Notes: generated by a model from the sequence alone, not told the origin. A stretch of 64,000 bases of DNA from Actinomycetota bacterium (GCA_012523095.1 JAAYJE010000113.1:1-64000); one strand, 5' to 3'. Positions 46,911 through 56,918 are shown, counted from the first letter of the stretch. Program-made: numbers and translations.

Positions 46911-46998
46911 AGCCGGTGCGGCGCTTTTCCTTACTTCGGGCGGTAGGGGCGGAGCTCCCGGCCGGCCCTCATCTACGCGGAGGTTCTGACCGCCACCC

Positions 46999-48660
46999 GT
47001 GACAACGCAAGCACTCAAGGTCATCCCTCTAGGGGGTCTGGGGGCCATCGGCAAGAACATGATGGTCTTGGAGTACGGCGACGCCTTCATCGTCATCGAC
47101 ACCGGTCTCATGTTCCCCGATGACGAGATGCTGGGCATCGATCTGGTGTTGCCCGACTTCTCGTATGTGGTGGAGAACCGCGAACGACTGCTGGGCATCG
47201 TCATCACGCATGGACATGAGGATCACGTGGGGGCGCTGCCTTATCTGCTCAAACAGGCGGACGCGCCCGTGTATGGGACCCGGCTCACCCTCGGGTTGGT
47301 GAATGCGAAGCTCGGCGAGCACGGTCTGCAGGGTAAAGTCTCACTGAATGAGATATCGCCCGCCAAGGAGCTCCGATTGGGACCGTTCAGGATGGAGTTC
47401 CTCGAGGTGTCGCACAGCATACCCGATGGGGTGGCGCTGGGCATCCACACCCCGGTGGGTACGGTGGTGCATACGGGTGACTTCAAGCTTGATCAGACGC
47501 CCATCGACGAGCGACCGACGGCGATGCAAAAATTCGCTGAGCTCGGCAGGAAGGGCGTTCTTCTGCTGCTCTCCGACAGTACCAACGCCGACACGCCCGG
47601 CTTCACCATACCCGAACGCACCGTGGGGCAGAGGTTGGACAGCATCTTCGCGCTGGCTCCGGGGCGGATCATCGTGGCTTCGTTCGCCAGTCACATCCAT
47701 AGGATCCAGCAGGTCATCGACACGGCGTCCCGTCATGGCAGGTCGCTTGCGATCATCGGCCGGAGCATGGTGAAGAACGTCAACATCGCCTGTAACCTGG
47801 GCTATCTGACGGTGCCGGAAGGGCTGATGATACGCCCGCAGGACATCGCCACGCTGCCGCCCGATCGCGTGACCGTCCTCTCCACCGGCAGTCAAGGAGA
47901 GCCGCTGTCGGCTCTGGCTCGAATGGCAGCCCGCGACCATCCCTCGGTGGAGATCATGAAGGGGGACACGGTCATTATCTCGGCCCGTCCCGTACCGGGC
48001 AACGAGACGAGTGTGTACCGTACTATCGACAGGCTGTTCGCCGCCGGCGCGAAGGTGATCTACGATTCGTCGGCCGGCGTCCACGTTTCGGGGCACGCGG
48101 CCACCGAAGAGCTCAAAGTGATGCTCAACCTGGTGGGGCCGAAGTACTTCATGCCCATCCACGGCGAGCACCGTCATCTGTATTTCCACGCCGAACTGGC
48201 CCGCGCCACCGGTATTCCCGATGAGCGCATCTTCCTGATGGAGAACGGGGACGTCTTAGAGCTCACCCCGGACGGCGCCGAGATCACCGGCAAAGTGCAG
48301 GCGGGCATGATCCTGGTGGACGGGTTCGCCATGGGAGACCTGCACGACCTCGTGCTCCGCGACCGCCGGCACCTGGCCAGCGACGGCCTGGTCATGGTGG
48401 TGATAACCAGGAGCGCCCAGGACGGGAGCATCGTGACCGAGCCGGAGGTGATCTTCCGCGGTCTTGCGCACGCCGGTGAGATGGAGGATCTGAGCGAGGC
48501 GGCTAAGAGACTGGTGATGGAGTCCCTGAGCTCCGAAGAGATGGCGCAGATGGGCGACCTGGGTCTTGTTAAGAACCGGGTCCACGATGTTCTTCAGAAA
48601 TTCCTCCGCAAAGAAGCCGGTAGGCGCCCGATGATCCTGCCGGTGATCGTGGAGGTGTAG
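46999..48660 (+). CDS. rnj: Ribonuclease J
   Basis: A beta-lactamase-fold RNase with 5'-3' exo- and endonuclease activity. The metal motif THGHEDHVGALPYL (His71, His73, Asp75, His76) is complete. HSIPDGVALGIHTPVGTVVHTGDFKLD, the beta-CASP region with SFASHIHRIQQVI and RSMVKN, and VSGHAATEELKVM follow. It is 553 residues long. GTG at 46999 has GGAGG 15 bases upstream, which is far. It follows dapB as in dapB-dapA-rnj clusters, but without dapA. Confidence 0.95.
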   Translation: MTTQALKVIPLGGLGAIGKNMMVLEYGDAFIVIDTGLMFPDDEMLGIDLVLPDFSYVVENRERLLGIVITHGHEDHVGALPYLLKQADAPVYGTRLTLGLVNAKLGEHGLQGKVSLNEISPAKELRLGPFRMEFLEVSHSIPDGVALGIHTPVGTVVHTGDFKLDQTPIDERPTAMQKFAELGRKGVLLLLSDSTNADTPGFTIPERTVGQRLDSIFALAPGRIIVASFASHIHRIQQVIDTASRHGRSLAIIGRSMVKNVNIACNLGYLTVPEGLMIRPQDIATLPPDRVTVLSTGSQGEPLSALARMAARDHPSVEIMKGDTVIISARPVPGNETSVYRTIDRLFAAGAKVIYDSSAGVHVSGHAATEELKVMLNLVGPKYFMPIHGEHRHLYFHAELARATGIPDERIFLMENGDVLELTPDGAEITGKVQAGMILVDGFAMGDLHDLVLRDRRHLASDGLVMVVITRSAQDGSIVTEPEVIFRGLAHAGEMEDLSEAAKRLVMESLSSEEMAQMGDLGLVKNRVHDVLQKFLRKEAGRRPMILPVIVEV

Positions 48661-48665
48661 GCTCC

Positions 48666-51299
48666 GTGGCCGCGAAGAGTCGGCCTGCGCGAAGCGGCGA
48701 CAAGAAACCGCAGCAGTCGTCCCAGCGCAAGCGCGAGATCGTAGCTCTGGTCCTGTTGGGCATCGCCGTGTTCTTGTTGTTCGCCTTGATCGGTACGGAG
48801 AAAGGCGGCGTGGTAGGCCGTGCGGTGGAGACCGCCCTGTCGTTCGCGTTCGGCAGGTTGGCCTTCCTGCTCCCCATCGCGATGATAGCGGTGGCCGTGA
48901 CGACGGTGTTCGAGATGCGGCCGTGGCGCTCTTCTCGCTTCGCCGGGGTGCTGGTCTTTCTCTTCGGGGTATTCCTGTTGGTCGCGGGAGGCGTTCCTCC
49001 CTTCGGCGGTCATGGGGACGATGCTTTCGTGCGGGCGGAGTTCGAGACCCGGGCGGGAGGGCTTGGTGAGGCCTTCCATGCGGCGTTCAACAGTCTGGTG
49101 GGTGTGGTGGGTGTGGCGATCATCGGTTGGCTGACCGTGTTGGTAGGCTTAAGCTTGGCTACGGGTGTCACCGCCCTGATGCTGGGGCGCCGCACCAAGC
49201 AGGCCGCGAAGGCGGTCAAGACCACGGCTGAGCGGAGCACGTTCGCTACATGGCGCCGGCCCGAAGGGGGGAGGGGCCGGGACGGCGCGGCGGCGCAGTC
49301 TCCAGAGGGGACCCTCGAAGGTGCCATCCGGGCAGGCGGCGCGGCGCCCGCTTACGCGCCTCGTCTAGGTCCCGTAGACTTAGTAGACGGAGATGGACTC
49401 GAAGACAAGACGCCGGTGGCCGCCACCGGCGCACACGAGGTCTTCGGCGAGTCGTTCGATGACTGGGGCGCCCGCGCCGACACCGGCAGTGCGGCGGGTC
49501 GGGAGGGCGTGTTGGACCCTGCGCCGGGCGTGCTCGATGGGGCCCAAGCCTACGCCGATATATTCAGCCCGGAAGAACGAGCGGAAAGGGCTGCGGCGGC
49601 GGGCACTATCGCCGGACGGAGCGCCCATCGTGAGGTCGCGACCGTTGGGCTGCCGGCCGGGGAAGGCGCCGGCGCGGCTTCCGGCGTCGCCAAAGGGGAC
49701 CAGAAGTCCCGGGTCGGCGATGACACCACGACCGGCGATGACACCACGACCGGCGACGACACGAGACCGCGTCAGGAGGCGCTGCCCGGGTTGGCGAGGC
49801 AACCCGGGCAGATCGAACCGGCCTTGGAAGAACCGACCTACATACTGCCCGAACCTCACATGTTGCGGAAGAGCGCGCCGGCCGCCACGGGCCGGGCCGG
49901 CAGCGACCGGGACACGGCCACGGTGCTCCTGAAGACGCTCTCCCAGTTCGGCGTGGAGGCCCGTGTCATCGGCATGGTCGTCGGACCGCGCGTCACCCGT
50001 TACGAACTACAACTGGCACCGGGCACCAAGGTGGCCAAGGTGTCTTCTCTGAAGGACGACCTGGCCTATGCGCTCGCCAGCACGGAGATCAGGATCCTGG
50101 CGCCTATCCCCGGCAAATCCGCTGTGGGGGTGGAGATCCCCAACCAGAGGCCCGACTGGGTCACACTGGGGGACATCTACCACGAGTTCCCCAAATCGGC
50201 GGGACCGCTCATGGTGTGGTTGGGCAAAGACATCTCCGGTAAGGCCGTGTACGCGGATGTCACGCGGTTGCCTCACCTGCTGATCGCCGGCACGACCGGG
50301 TCGGGGAAGAGCGGATGCGTCAACTGCATCGTGTCGTCGGTGCTGTTGCGCAGCACTCCCGAACAGGTGCGGATGATCATGATCGACCCTAAGAAGGTGG
50401 AGTTATCCCATTACGACCGCATCCCGCATCTGCTGGTGCCGGTAGTGACCAACATGAAGGACGCCGCCGGTGTTCTTCACAACGTGGTCAAGGAGATGGA
50501 AGAGCGTTACGAGCTGATGGAGCTCGATCACGCCCGCAGCCTGGCCGAGATGAACAAGACCCGCGTCCGGCGCGGAGAGAGGCCGGTGCCCTATATCCTG
50601 CTGGTCATAGACGAGCTGGCCGACCTGATGATGGCCTCCCCTCAGGAGGTGGAAGATCACGTCATACGTTTGGCCCAGAAGTCACGCGCCGTGGGCATCC
50701 ATCTGGTTGTGGCCACCCAGCGTCCGTCCGCGGATGTCATAACCGGTATGATCAAGGCCAACATCCCTTCGCGTATAGCGTTCGCGGTCTCGAGCCAGAC
50801 CGATTCCCGGGTGATACTCGACGTCAACGGTGCGGAGACCCTACTGGGCATGGGCGATATGCTCTTCAAACCCTTGGGGTCGAGTCATATGCAAAGGGTG
50901 CAGGGCGCTTACATAACTGAGGAAGAGATCGCCAGTCTCGTCAACCATTGGCGGCGCCAGGCAGAACCGGAGTTCCGGGAAGAGCTGTTGAAGCGACCGG
51001 CCGAGGCTAAGAAGAGTGAAGACGACCTCTTCGATCCAGATGCCGACGACCTCTTGGCCGACGCGGCCGAACTCGTCATCGAGACGGGGAGCGCCTCGGT
51101 CTCCATGCTCCAGCGGCGGCTGCGGGTGGGTTACACCAGAGCCGGCCGCCTCATAGACATGCTGGAGAGGCGGGGCATCGTCGGTCCCTGGGAGGGGAGC
51201 AAGCCGCGTCAGATCCTGATCGAAGCGGACGAATCGGAGCATGTGTTGGCGGTCCTTCGCGATGGGGAGCGCGCCATCGGCGAGGAGGCCGGTGACTGA
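48666..51299 (+). CDS. ftsK: DNA translocase FtsK/SpoIIIE
   Basis: A hexameric pump that moves chromosome DNA at the septum. Four membrane segments lie within residues ~15-175. A linker (~180-400) is acidic and low-complexity, with an 18-base repeat (49719-49754) encoding GDDTTT twice. The motor has the alpha/beta domains and Walker A GTTGSGKSGCVNC (~542), Walker B LLVIDELADLMM and VVATQRPSADVITG. The gamma winged helix ends the protein (VSMLQRRLRVGYTRAGRLIDMLERRGIVGP), the KOPS-reading domain. It is 877 residues long with a GTG start. Confidence 0.95.
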   Translation: MAAKSRPARSGDKKPQQSSQRKREIVALVLLGIAVFLLFALIGTEKGGVVGRAVETALSFAFGRLAFLLPIAMIAVAVTTVFEMRPWRSSRFAGVLVFLFGVFLLVAGGVPPFGGHGDDAFVRAEFETRAGGLGEAFHAAFNSLVGVVGVAIIGWLTVLVGLSLATGVTALMLGRRTKQAAKAVKTTAERSTFATWRRPEGGRGRDGAAAQSPEGTLEGAIRAGGAAPAYAPRLGPVDLVDGDGLEDKTPVAATGAHEVFGESFDDWGARADTGSAAGREGVLDPAPGVLDGAQAYADIFSPEERAERAAAAGTIAGRSAHREVATVGLPAGEGAGAASGVAKGDQKSRVGDDTTTGDDTTTGDDTRPRQEALPGLARQPGQIEPALEEPTYILPEPHMLRKSAPAATGRAGSDRDTATVLLKTLSQFGVEARVIGMVVGPRVTRYELQLAPGTKVAKVSSLKDDLAYALASTEIRILAPIPGKSAVGVEIPNQRPDWVTLGDIYHEFPKSAGPLMVWLGKDISGKAVYADVTRLPHLLIAGTTGSGKSGCVNCIVSSVLLRSTPEQVRMIMIDPKKVELSHYDRIPHLLVPVVTNMKDAAGVLHNVVKEMEERYELMELDHARSLAEMNKTRVRRGERPVPYILLVIDELADLMMASPQEVEDHVIRLAQKSRAVGIHLVVATQRPSADVITGMIKANIPSRIAFAVSSQTDSRVILDVNGAETLLGMGDMLFKPLGSSHMQRVQGAYITEEEIASLVNHWRRQAEPEFREELLKRPAEAKKSEDDLFDPDADDLLADAAELVIETGSASVSMLQRRLRVGYTRAGRLIDMLERRGIVGPWEGSKPRQILIEADESEHVLAVLRDGERAIGEEAGD
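49719..49754 (+). repeat. 18-base direct repeat x2 in the ftsK linker
   Basis: Two perfect adjacent copies of GATGACACCACGACCGGC encode DDTTTG twice in the linker between membrane and motor domains; a partial third copy follows. Confidence 0.95.
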
Positions 51300-52413
51300 C
51301 CTCCAGGTACCCTCGGTCGGCGCCGCCGACGTCATGGAAGGGGGGTTCCAGGTGGTGGACGTCCGGTCTCCCGGGGAATTCGCCGACGGCCACATGCCGG
51401 GCGCCGTCAATATGCCTTTTCTAGACGACCTGCAGCGCGAAGCGGTGGGCATCGCCTACAGGCAGGGAGGAAGTCCGCGGGCCCGACTGCTCGCCATGGA
51501 GTTGGTCGCCGCCGGTCTGCCGGAGTATCTACGCTCGCTGGCCGAGCTGGCGCGCTCCCAACCCCGCGGTCGCCGAGTGGCCGTCATGTGCCGCCGTGGT
51601 GGGGAGCGGAGCCGCAATGTGGTGCTGTTGCTGGCGCTGATAGGAGTGCACGCGGTGCGGGTGACGGGTGGCTATCAAGCGCATCGGCGTGAGGTCTTAG
51701 CCGGGCTGGATCGATGGCGTCCGACTGTGCCCGTATTCACCCTGCACGGGCAAACAGGCGTGGGCAAGAGCTCTCTCCTGCGGGCGCTCGAGGTGATAGC
51801 TCCGACCATGCGAGGCCCGCGGCCCTGGCCCCTCGATCTCGAGGCCGTCGCGCAACACCGAGGCTCCTTGCTCGGAGGTCTCAATCAATCGGGCAAACGG
51901 TGTCAGAAGGATTTCGACGCCCTGCTTTGGGATGCGCTCCGGAGGCCGAGAGGAGACTACCTGGTCCTCGAGGGAGAAGGGAGCAAGATCGGAAGGCTGT
52001 GCGTGCCGAGCTCGGTCGCCTGCGCCATCCGGAGCGGCAGGCCGGTGCTGGTGACGGCCCCGCTCCCGGCCCGGGTGGAGAGGATCCTGCAGGAGTACGA
52101 CCCCTCCGGTTGGGGTGAGGAGGACGTGGAACGCTTCCGTCAAGGCCTTCGACTGGTGGCCGCACGACTCTCGCGCGAGACCGTGCGTTCCTTGGAAACA
52201 GCTTTCGATGATGGTAGATTTACCGACGTTGTCGAGGGGCTCCTGGTCGAGTACTACGATTCTCTTTACCAGAGGTCGAGCGTGGAGGGGAGAGATTTCG
52301 TCCTTAGGTTCGCCAGCGGTGCCGACCCCATCGAAGACGCGCGCCGATTCGCCCGCTCCGCGGCGCGCCTGATCCGAGAGGTATCATCCGATCCCCGTGT
52401 TGGATATAGGTAA
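51292..52413 (+). CDS. mnmH: tRNA 2-selenouridine synthase MnmH/SelU
   Basis: In known cases this enzyme replaces sulfur by selenium in the wobble base of certain tRNAs, passing through a geranylated intermediate. The N-terminal rhodanese domain has VVDVRSPGEFADGHMPGAVNMPF and the catalytic loop MCRRGGERS with Cys100. The P-loop domain has HGQTGVGKSSLLRAL (~152-166), DLEAVAQHRGSLLGGL and EGEGSKIGRLCVPSSV, matching the family order. It is about 373 residues long. GTG at 51292 overlaps ftsK by eight bases and has GAGGAGG upstream. The selenophosphate synthase gene selD is not in the window. An unusual neighbour for ftsK and rodZ. Confidence 0.88.
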   Translation: MTDLQVPSVGAADVMEGGFQVVDVRSPGEFADGHMPGAVNMPFLDDLQREAVGIAYRQGGSPRARLLAMELVAAGLPEYLRSLAELARSQPRGRRVAVMCRRGGERSRNVVLLLALIGVHAVRVTGGYQAHRREVLAGLDRWRPTVPVFTLHGQTGVGKSSLLRALEVIAPTMRGPRPWPLDLEAVAQHRGSLLGGLNQSGKRCQKDFDALLWDALRRPRGDYLVLEGEGSKIGRLCVPSSVACAIRSGRPVLVTAPLPARVERILQEYDPSGWGEEDVERFRQGLRLVAARLSRETVRSLETAFDDGRFTDVVEGLLVEYYDSLYQRSSVEGRDFVLRFASGADPIEDARRFARSAARLIREVSSDPRVGYR

Positions 52414-53212
52414 CAGACTCCGAGAGGCCCGCATCCGTAAAGGCCTCACCATCAAAGACGTCGAAGAGGCCACCAAGATCCGCTCCAAGTACCTGGAGGC
52501 GCTGGAGGAAGAGGACTTCGAGGTGCTTCCGGGCCCTGTGTTCGTGAAGGCTTTCCTGCGCACGTACGCCTCTTTCCTCAAGGTCGACGCCGACGACGTG
52601 GTCGAGGAATACCGGAGCGATCACGAGTCAAGGCGAGAAGAACCTGTGTTGTTGCGGACCCGAGAAGTGGAGAAATCTCGCTCTCGCGCGGCCGAACAGA
52701 AGAAGCGCCGGGCGCGCCGCAACCAGAGAGGCTATATCGCCGCCGCCGTCCTGGCGGTGATCGCGGTCGGTCTGCTCGCGTGGTTCGGTTCGGGTCGGGG
52801 GGGCGGAGAGCCCGCCACTCTCGACAGCGCCAGCTTCAGCAGTTCGGAATCAACGCCCGGGGTGAGCGCTACGAGTGGGCCCACCGTCACGACCGCCACC
52901 GACGGATCGTCCACCACGACATCGTCGACCGCGGCCGCCACCGGGGAGAATGTGGTGATGGTGCTGACGGTCCGTGAGGGTAGTTGCTGGCTGGTGGTGC
53001 GCGAAGACAGCCAGAACGGTGCGGAATTGTTCGCCGGCACGCTCAGCGCCGGAGGCCAGAAGACCTTCAAGGACGCCAAGCGTTACTGGATGAATGTGGG
53101 TAAACCTGACGTTCTCGGTATCACCATCAACGGCAACGTCAGAGCGTTGGAGGGAGAAGCGGGCGCTTTCGTCGTCACTGAGAGCGGTGCGAAGCCCGAG
53201 TCAAGCCACTAG
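52397..53212 (+). CDS. rodZ: RodZ-like cytoskeletal membrane protein
   Basis: The N-terminal helix-turn-helix of the RodZ type (NRLREARIRKGLTIKDVEEATKIRSKYLEALEEEDF, then LPGPVFVKAFLRTYASFL) is followed by a basic stretch and one membrane segment (~112-132). An Ser/Thr-rich linker (~140-190) leads to a C-terminal DUF4115 domain (VVREDSQNGAELFAGTLSAGGQKTF). RodZ links MreB to the elongation machinery; mreB is not in the window. GTG at 52397 overlaps mnmH by 17 bases. Confidence 0.9.
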   Translation: MLDIGNRLREARIRKGLTIKDVEEATKIRSKYLEALEEEDFEVLPGPVFVKAFLRTYASFLKVDADDVVEEYRSDHESRREEPVLLRTREVEKSRSRAAEQKKRRARRNQRGYIAAAVLAVIAVGLLAWFGSGRGGGEPATLDSASFSSSESTPGVSATSGPTVTTATDGSSTTTSSTAAATGENVVMVLTVREGSCWLVVREDSQNGAELFAGTLSAGGQKTFKDAKRYWMNVGKPDVLGITINGNVRALEGEAGAFVVTESGAKPESSH

Positions 53213-53213
53213 G

Positions 53214-54575
53214 ATGGGGTCGCGGCCGGCCTCGTTGGTGAGCGTGTACTTCCATACCTTAGGCTGCCCCAAGAATGAGGCCGACAGCCGGACCGCCTGC
53301 CGCTCCCTCGTTGCAGCCGGCGCGGTGGTCGTCGCGGACCCTGACGAGGCCACACACATCGTCATCAACACGTGTGGGTTCATCCAGGATGCCAAGGAAG
53401 AGTCGATAGGCGCCATTCTCGACGCATGCGCCCGATATCCGCAGAAGACGGTCTTGGTGACGGGTTGCCTGGTGGAGCGATACCGGGCAGAGCTGCAGCG
53501 CGGCATCCCGGAGGTGGCGGGGTGGTCTGGGCTGCTGGAGGGACCGGAAGGCGATAAGATGCTGCGCAGGCTCGGTCTGGAGACCCCCAAGAGCCTGAGT
53601 GAGACCCCCACGCATCCGCGTGAGACCCCCGGTCGCTTGGGTGGAGAGGCCTCCTTGTACAGCGCGCCCTACGCCTATCTCAAAATCTCCGACGGTTGTG
53701 ACGAACTCTGCACCTTCTGCGCGATTCCCGGCATCAAAGGGGCCTACAGGTCGCTCGGCCGCGACGAGATCCTCCGCGAAGCCGCCGCCTTGCTCACTGA
53801 GGGCGCTAAGGAGTTGGTCTTGGTGGGGCAGGACACGGCGGTGTGGAAGAGTGACGGTCTTGATCTGGTTGGTCTGATCGACCTGCTCGCGGCCGACGAG
53901 CGGGTCCGGCGTATCAGGGTGATGTACCTGCAGCCGGAGCACGTGACGGCCGGGTTTCTTGAGTACATGGCCGAACAACCTAAGTTGTGCCGTTATCTCG
54001 ACATCCCCTTCCAGCACTCCGACCCTGAGATCCTGCGACGGATGAGAAGGTGGGGTGATGGGCGGGCCTACCTGGGATTCCTGGAGCGGGCTCGCGCCCT
54101 GATGCCCGATGTTGCTGTGCGTTCCACTTTCATCGTGGGTTTCCCGGGAGAGGGCGAGGCACATTTCGGGCGCCTGCTTCGTTTCGTCGACGAAGCCGGG
54201 TTTGATTACGCCGGAGGCTTCGTATACAGTCCCGAGGAGGGGACGCGGGCGGCGGCTATGAGACCGCGCGTGGGACGGGCGATCGCCCGTCGGCGGCTGA
54301 ACCGTTTGAACGCGCTACTGATGGAGCGGGCGGAGTCGAGGCATCAGCAGATGGTCGGATCTCGGGTGGACGTCATGATCGATTCGTTCGAGGAAGAAGA
54401 TGAGGGCGAGACCGTGATCGCGGTGGGGCGCACGGCGGGCCAGGCACCGGAGGTGGATGGGGTCACCTATATCGAGGGAGGTCTGCCCGAAGGGACGATG
54501 GTGGGGGACATCGTGACGGTCACCGTGAGCGCGGCGCCGGGATACGATCTGGTGGCCGGTGGTGATGCGTCCTAA
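53214..54575 (+). CDS. rimO: Ribosomal protein S12 methylthiotransferase RimO
   Basis: A radical SAM enzyme that methylthiolates an aspartate of S12. The N-terminal UPF0004 domain supplies three cysteines (TLGCPKNEADS, NTCGFIQDAKEES, VTGCLVERY). The radical SAM site is CDELCTFCAIP (Cys162, 166, 169). The TRAM domain closes the protein. The SDGCDE and FQHSDPEILRRMRR signatures favour RimO over MiaB. A 21-base repeat x3 (53580-53642) encodes ETP plus four residues between the first two domains. ATG at 53214. Confidence 0.94.
   Translation: MGSRPASLVSVYFHTLGCPKNEADSRTACRSLVAAGAVVVADPDEATHIVINTCGFIQDAKEESIGAILDACARYPQKTVLVTGCLVERYRAELQRGIPEVAGWSGLLEGPEGDKMLRRLGLETPKSLSETPTHPRETPGRLGGEASLYSAPYAYLKISDGCDELCTFCAIPGIKGAYRSLGRDEILREAAALLTEGAKELVLVGQDTAVWKSDGLDLVGLIDLLAADERVRRIRVMYLQPEHVTAGFLEYMAEQPKLCRYLDIPFQHSDPEILRRMRRWGDGRAYLGFLERARALMPDVAVRSTFIVGFPGEGEAHFGRLLRFVDEAGFDYAGGFVYSPEEGTRAAAMRPRVGRAIARRRLNRLNALLMERAESRHQQMVGSRVDVMIDSFEEEDEGETVIAVGRTAGQAPEVDGVTYIEGGLPEGTMVGDIVTVTVSAAPGYDLVAGGDAS
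53580..53642 (+). repeat. 21-base imperfect repeat x3 in rimO
   Basis: Three adjacent 21-base units each begin GAGACCCCC and encode ETP plus four variable residues, in the linker between the UPF0004 and radical SAM domains. Confidence 0.85.
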
Positions 54576-55167
54576 TCTTCCCAATTCCATAAGCTTGTTC
54601 CGGGTGCTGATGGTCCCGGTGCTGATGGTGTTCCTGCTGGTCGACGTCCCCGGTGGCGACATCGTGGCCCTCTTCGTCTTCCTTGTGGCGGCCGCGAGCG
54701 ACTTCCTCGACGGTTATCTGGCCCGCAGAAGCCATCAGACCACCGTGTTGGGGGCCTTCCTCGACCCCTTGGCCGACAAACTGCTCGTCATAGCCGCTCT
54801 GGTGTCGTTGGTGGGTCTGGGCGACCTGTCCGCCTGGGTTGCTATGGTGGTGATCGCGCGGGAGCTGGCGGTGTCGGGGTTGCGGATGGTAGCGGCTTCG
54901 GAGAACGTAGTCATCTCCGCGAGCAGATGGGGCAAGATCAAGACGGCCGGTCAGATGCTGGCCATCGCGGCGCTTATCGTCGAGCCTCGGTGGTTGAAAC
55001 CGGAGTGGACTTTGTGGGGACAGAAGGTGACGTGGTACCTGGTGATGCTCATGCTGGCGCTCACGGTGATCAGCGGTGTCATGTACTTCGTGCACGCCCG
55101 AAGAAGGTTGGTCGGGAAGATGTCTCACGATGCGAACGCCGTTGAGCGGTCGGCGGAGGACGCATAG
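54565..55167 (+). CDS. pgsA: CDP-diacylglycerol--glycerol-3-phosphate phosphatidyltransferase
   Basis: A CDP-alcohol phosphotransferase that makes phosphatidylglycerophosphate at the membrane. The catalytic pattern D-G-x2-A-R-x8-G-x3-D-x3-D is complete in FLDGYLARRSHQTTVLGAFLDPLADK. About 200 residues with four to five membrane segments. ATG at 54565 overlaps the end of rimO by 11 bases; two GTG codons lie just upstream. The rimO-pgsA-(cinA)-recA order is common; cinA is missing and thpR takes its place. Confidence 0.93.
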   Translation: MRPNLPNSISLFRVLMVPVLMVFLLVDVPGGDIVALFVFLVAAASDFLDGYLARRSHQTTVLGAFLDPLADKLLVIAALVSLVGLGDLSAWVAMVVIARELAVSGLRMVAASENVVISASRWGKIKTAGQMLAIAALIVEPRWLKPEWTLWGQKVTWYLVMLMLALTVISGVMYFVHARRRLVGKMSHDANAVERSAEDA

Positions 55168-55182
55168 AGGGGGCGGATCAGG

Positions 55183-55764
55183 ATGGGTGATGAAGGCGGC
55201 GGAAGGCAAAGGCTGTTCGTCGCCGTGCCTCTGCCCGAAGGGCTGTTCGAGTTCGTCCGCGCAGCACAGGAGTCGTTGCCCTGCCTGCCCGGACTCCGCC
55301 TGATGCGGGAGGAGCAGTTACATGTCACCCTGGCTTTCATCGGCGAGGCGCCCGACTCCAAGGCGCAGGCCGCGCGGGCGGTGGTGCGCTCCGTGCCGGA
55401 GGGCACGGGGGGAGAGGCTTCCATCGGCGGCTTCCTGTTCCTGCCTTCGCCCGGGAGGGCGCGGGTGGTGGCTTTGAATATGTTGGATGATGGCGGGGTG
55501 TTCGGGAGACTGTACGAGCATGTGATGACCGGGCTGGAGACGGCCGGGGTGACGGAGAGGGAGAAGCGGCCGTTCCGGCCCCATCTCACCATAGCGAGGC
55601 TGCGGAACCCCGGGCCGGTGCAACCAAGGTCTGAGAGCGGGCAGGCAGGCTTTGCGGTAGAGTCGGTGTGTTTGTACAAGAGCGAGCTGAGACGTGAGGG
55701 AGCGGTTTATTCGGTGCTCGAACGGACCGTCTTGACGCAGGGAGATGGATTCGAGAGAGGTTAG
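55183..55764 (+). CDS. thpR: RNA 2',3'-cyclic phosphodiesterase ThpR (LigT)
   Basis: A 2H phosphoesterase of 193 residues. The two H-x-T/S-x motifs are HVTL (His47) and HLTI (His134). [16 protein letters not shown] and [19 protein letters not shown] mark the LigT/ThpR branch. It opens 2',3'-cyclic phosphates on RNA ends. It lies directly before recA, as in several Gram-positive groups. ATG at 55183. Confidence 0.92.
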   Translation: MGDEGGGRQRLFVAVPLPEGLFEFVRAAQESLPCLPGLRLMREEQLHVTLAFIGEAPDSKAQAARAVVRSVPEGTGGEASIGGFLFLPSPGRARVVALNMLDDGGVFGRLYEHVMTGLETAGVTEREKRPFRPHLTIARLRNPGPVQPRSESGQAGFAVESVCLYKSELRREGAVYSVLERTVLTQGDGFERG

Positions 55765-55772
55765 GAGGAGCG

Positions 55773-56876
55773 GTGGAAAAGGATAAGGCCCTTGAGATGG
55801 CCGTCTTGCAGATAGAAAGACAGTACGGCAAGGGGTCCATCATGCGGCTGGGAGACGAATCGGCGGCGCTGCGGGTACCGGCCATCTCTACGGGGTCTTT
55901 GGCGCTCGACCTCGCGCTCGGAGTGGGCGGGGTGCCGAGAGGCCGGGTGGTTGAGATATTCGGTCCCGAGTCGAGCGGCAAGACGACCCTGGCCCTGCAC
56001 ATGATCGCCGAGGCTCAACGGGCAGGGGGCAAGGCGGCCTTCATCGACGCAGAGCATGCCATGGACTCTCTGTACGCGCGCAAGATCGGCGTGAACGTCG
56101 ATGAACTGTTGGTTTCGCAACCCGACAACGGCGAGCAGGCTCTGGAGATCACCGAGTTGCTTATCCGCAGCGGTGCGCTCGACATCGTGGTCATCGACTC
56201 CGTGGCGGCGCTCACCCCTCGGGCTGAGCTCGAGGGTGAGATGGGCGATTCTCATGTTGGTCTACAGGCTCGACTCATGAGTCAGGCCCTGCGGAAGTTG
56301 GCGGGCACTATCAGTAAGACGCAGACCACAGCGGTCTTCATCAACCAGCTCAGGGAGAAGGTCGGCGTCATGTTCGGCAATCCTGAGGTCACCCCGGGGG
56401 GCAGGGCACTCAAATTCTACGCGTCGGTGCGGCTCGACATACGTCGGATCGAGACGCTCAAGGAAGGGACGGAGGCCGTGGGCAACCGGGTCCGCGTGCG
56501 CGTGGTGAAGAACAAGGTGGCTCCGCCCTTCAAGGAAGCGGAGTTCGACATCATGTACGGAGTGGGCATCTCCACCGAGGGTGACGTCCTCGACCTGGCC
56601 GTCGGGAACAAGATCGTACAGAAGAGCGGCTCTTGGTTCTCGTACGGCGACCAGCGCTTGGGGCAGGGGCGGGAGAACGTGCGACAGTTCCTGCGCGACA
56701 ACCCCGACCTGGTGCAGCAGTTGCGCCGGCAGGTCATCCAGGCTGTGGAGCCGGAGTGGGGGGGCGCGGTCGCGGAGTCTGCGTCTGAGGATGCGGCCGT
56801 CGTCGTGTCGGCGCCGGCGGCTGCCGCTGCGGACGGGGAGGCCCCCGCGGGAGGTAAAGAGGCGGCCACACAGTAG
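55773..56876 (+). CDS. recA: Recombinase RecA
   Basis: Forms filaments on single-stranded DNA for strand exchange and triggers LexA cleavage. Walker A is GPESSGKTT (64-72). [64 protein letters not shown] and the [15 protein letters not shown] segment are canonical. The last ~35 residues are Ala/Glu-rich. It is 367 residues long with GTG at 55773 after GGAGGAG. No SOS box was found in the ~50 bases upstream, so control may come from further up. Confidence 0.97.
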   Translation: MEKDKALEMAVLQIERQYGKGSIMRLGDESAALRVPAISTGSLALDLALGVGGVPRGRVVEIFGPESSGKTTLALHMIAEAQRAGGKAAFIDAEHAMDSLYARKIGVNVDELLVSQPDNGEQALEITELLIRSGALDIVVIDSVAALTPRAELEGEMGDSHVGLQARLMSQALRKLAGTISKTQTTAVFINQLREKVGVMFGNPEVTPGGRALKFYASVRLDIRRIETLKEGTEAVGNRVRVRVVKNKVAPPFKEAEFDIMYGVGISTEGDVLDLAVGNKIVQKSGSWFSYGDQRLGQGRENVRQFLRDNPDLVQQLRRQVIQAVEPEWGGAVAESASEDAAVVVSAPAAAAADGEAPAGGKEAATQ

Positions 56877-56887
56877 TGTCCATGGGC

Positions 56888-56918
56888 GAGTCGACCACCT
56901 GGGTCCGTCGATCGACTC
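56888..56918 (+). promoter_or_regulatory. Hairpin between recA and recX
   Basis: GAGTCGA (56888-56894) pairs with TCGACTC (56912-56918) with a 17-base loop. It has no T-run. In other bacteria a hairpin here limits read-through from recA into recX; the same role is plausible but unproven. Confidence 0.4.
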
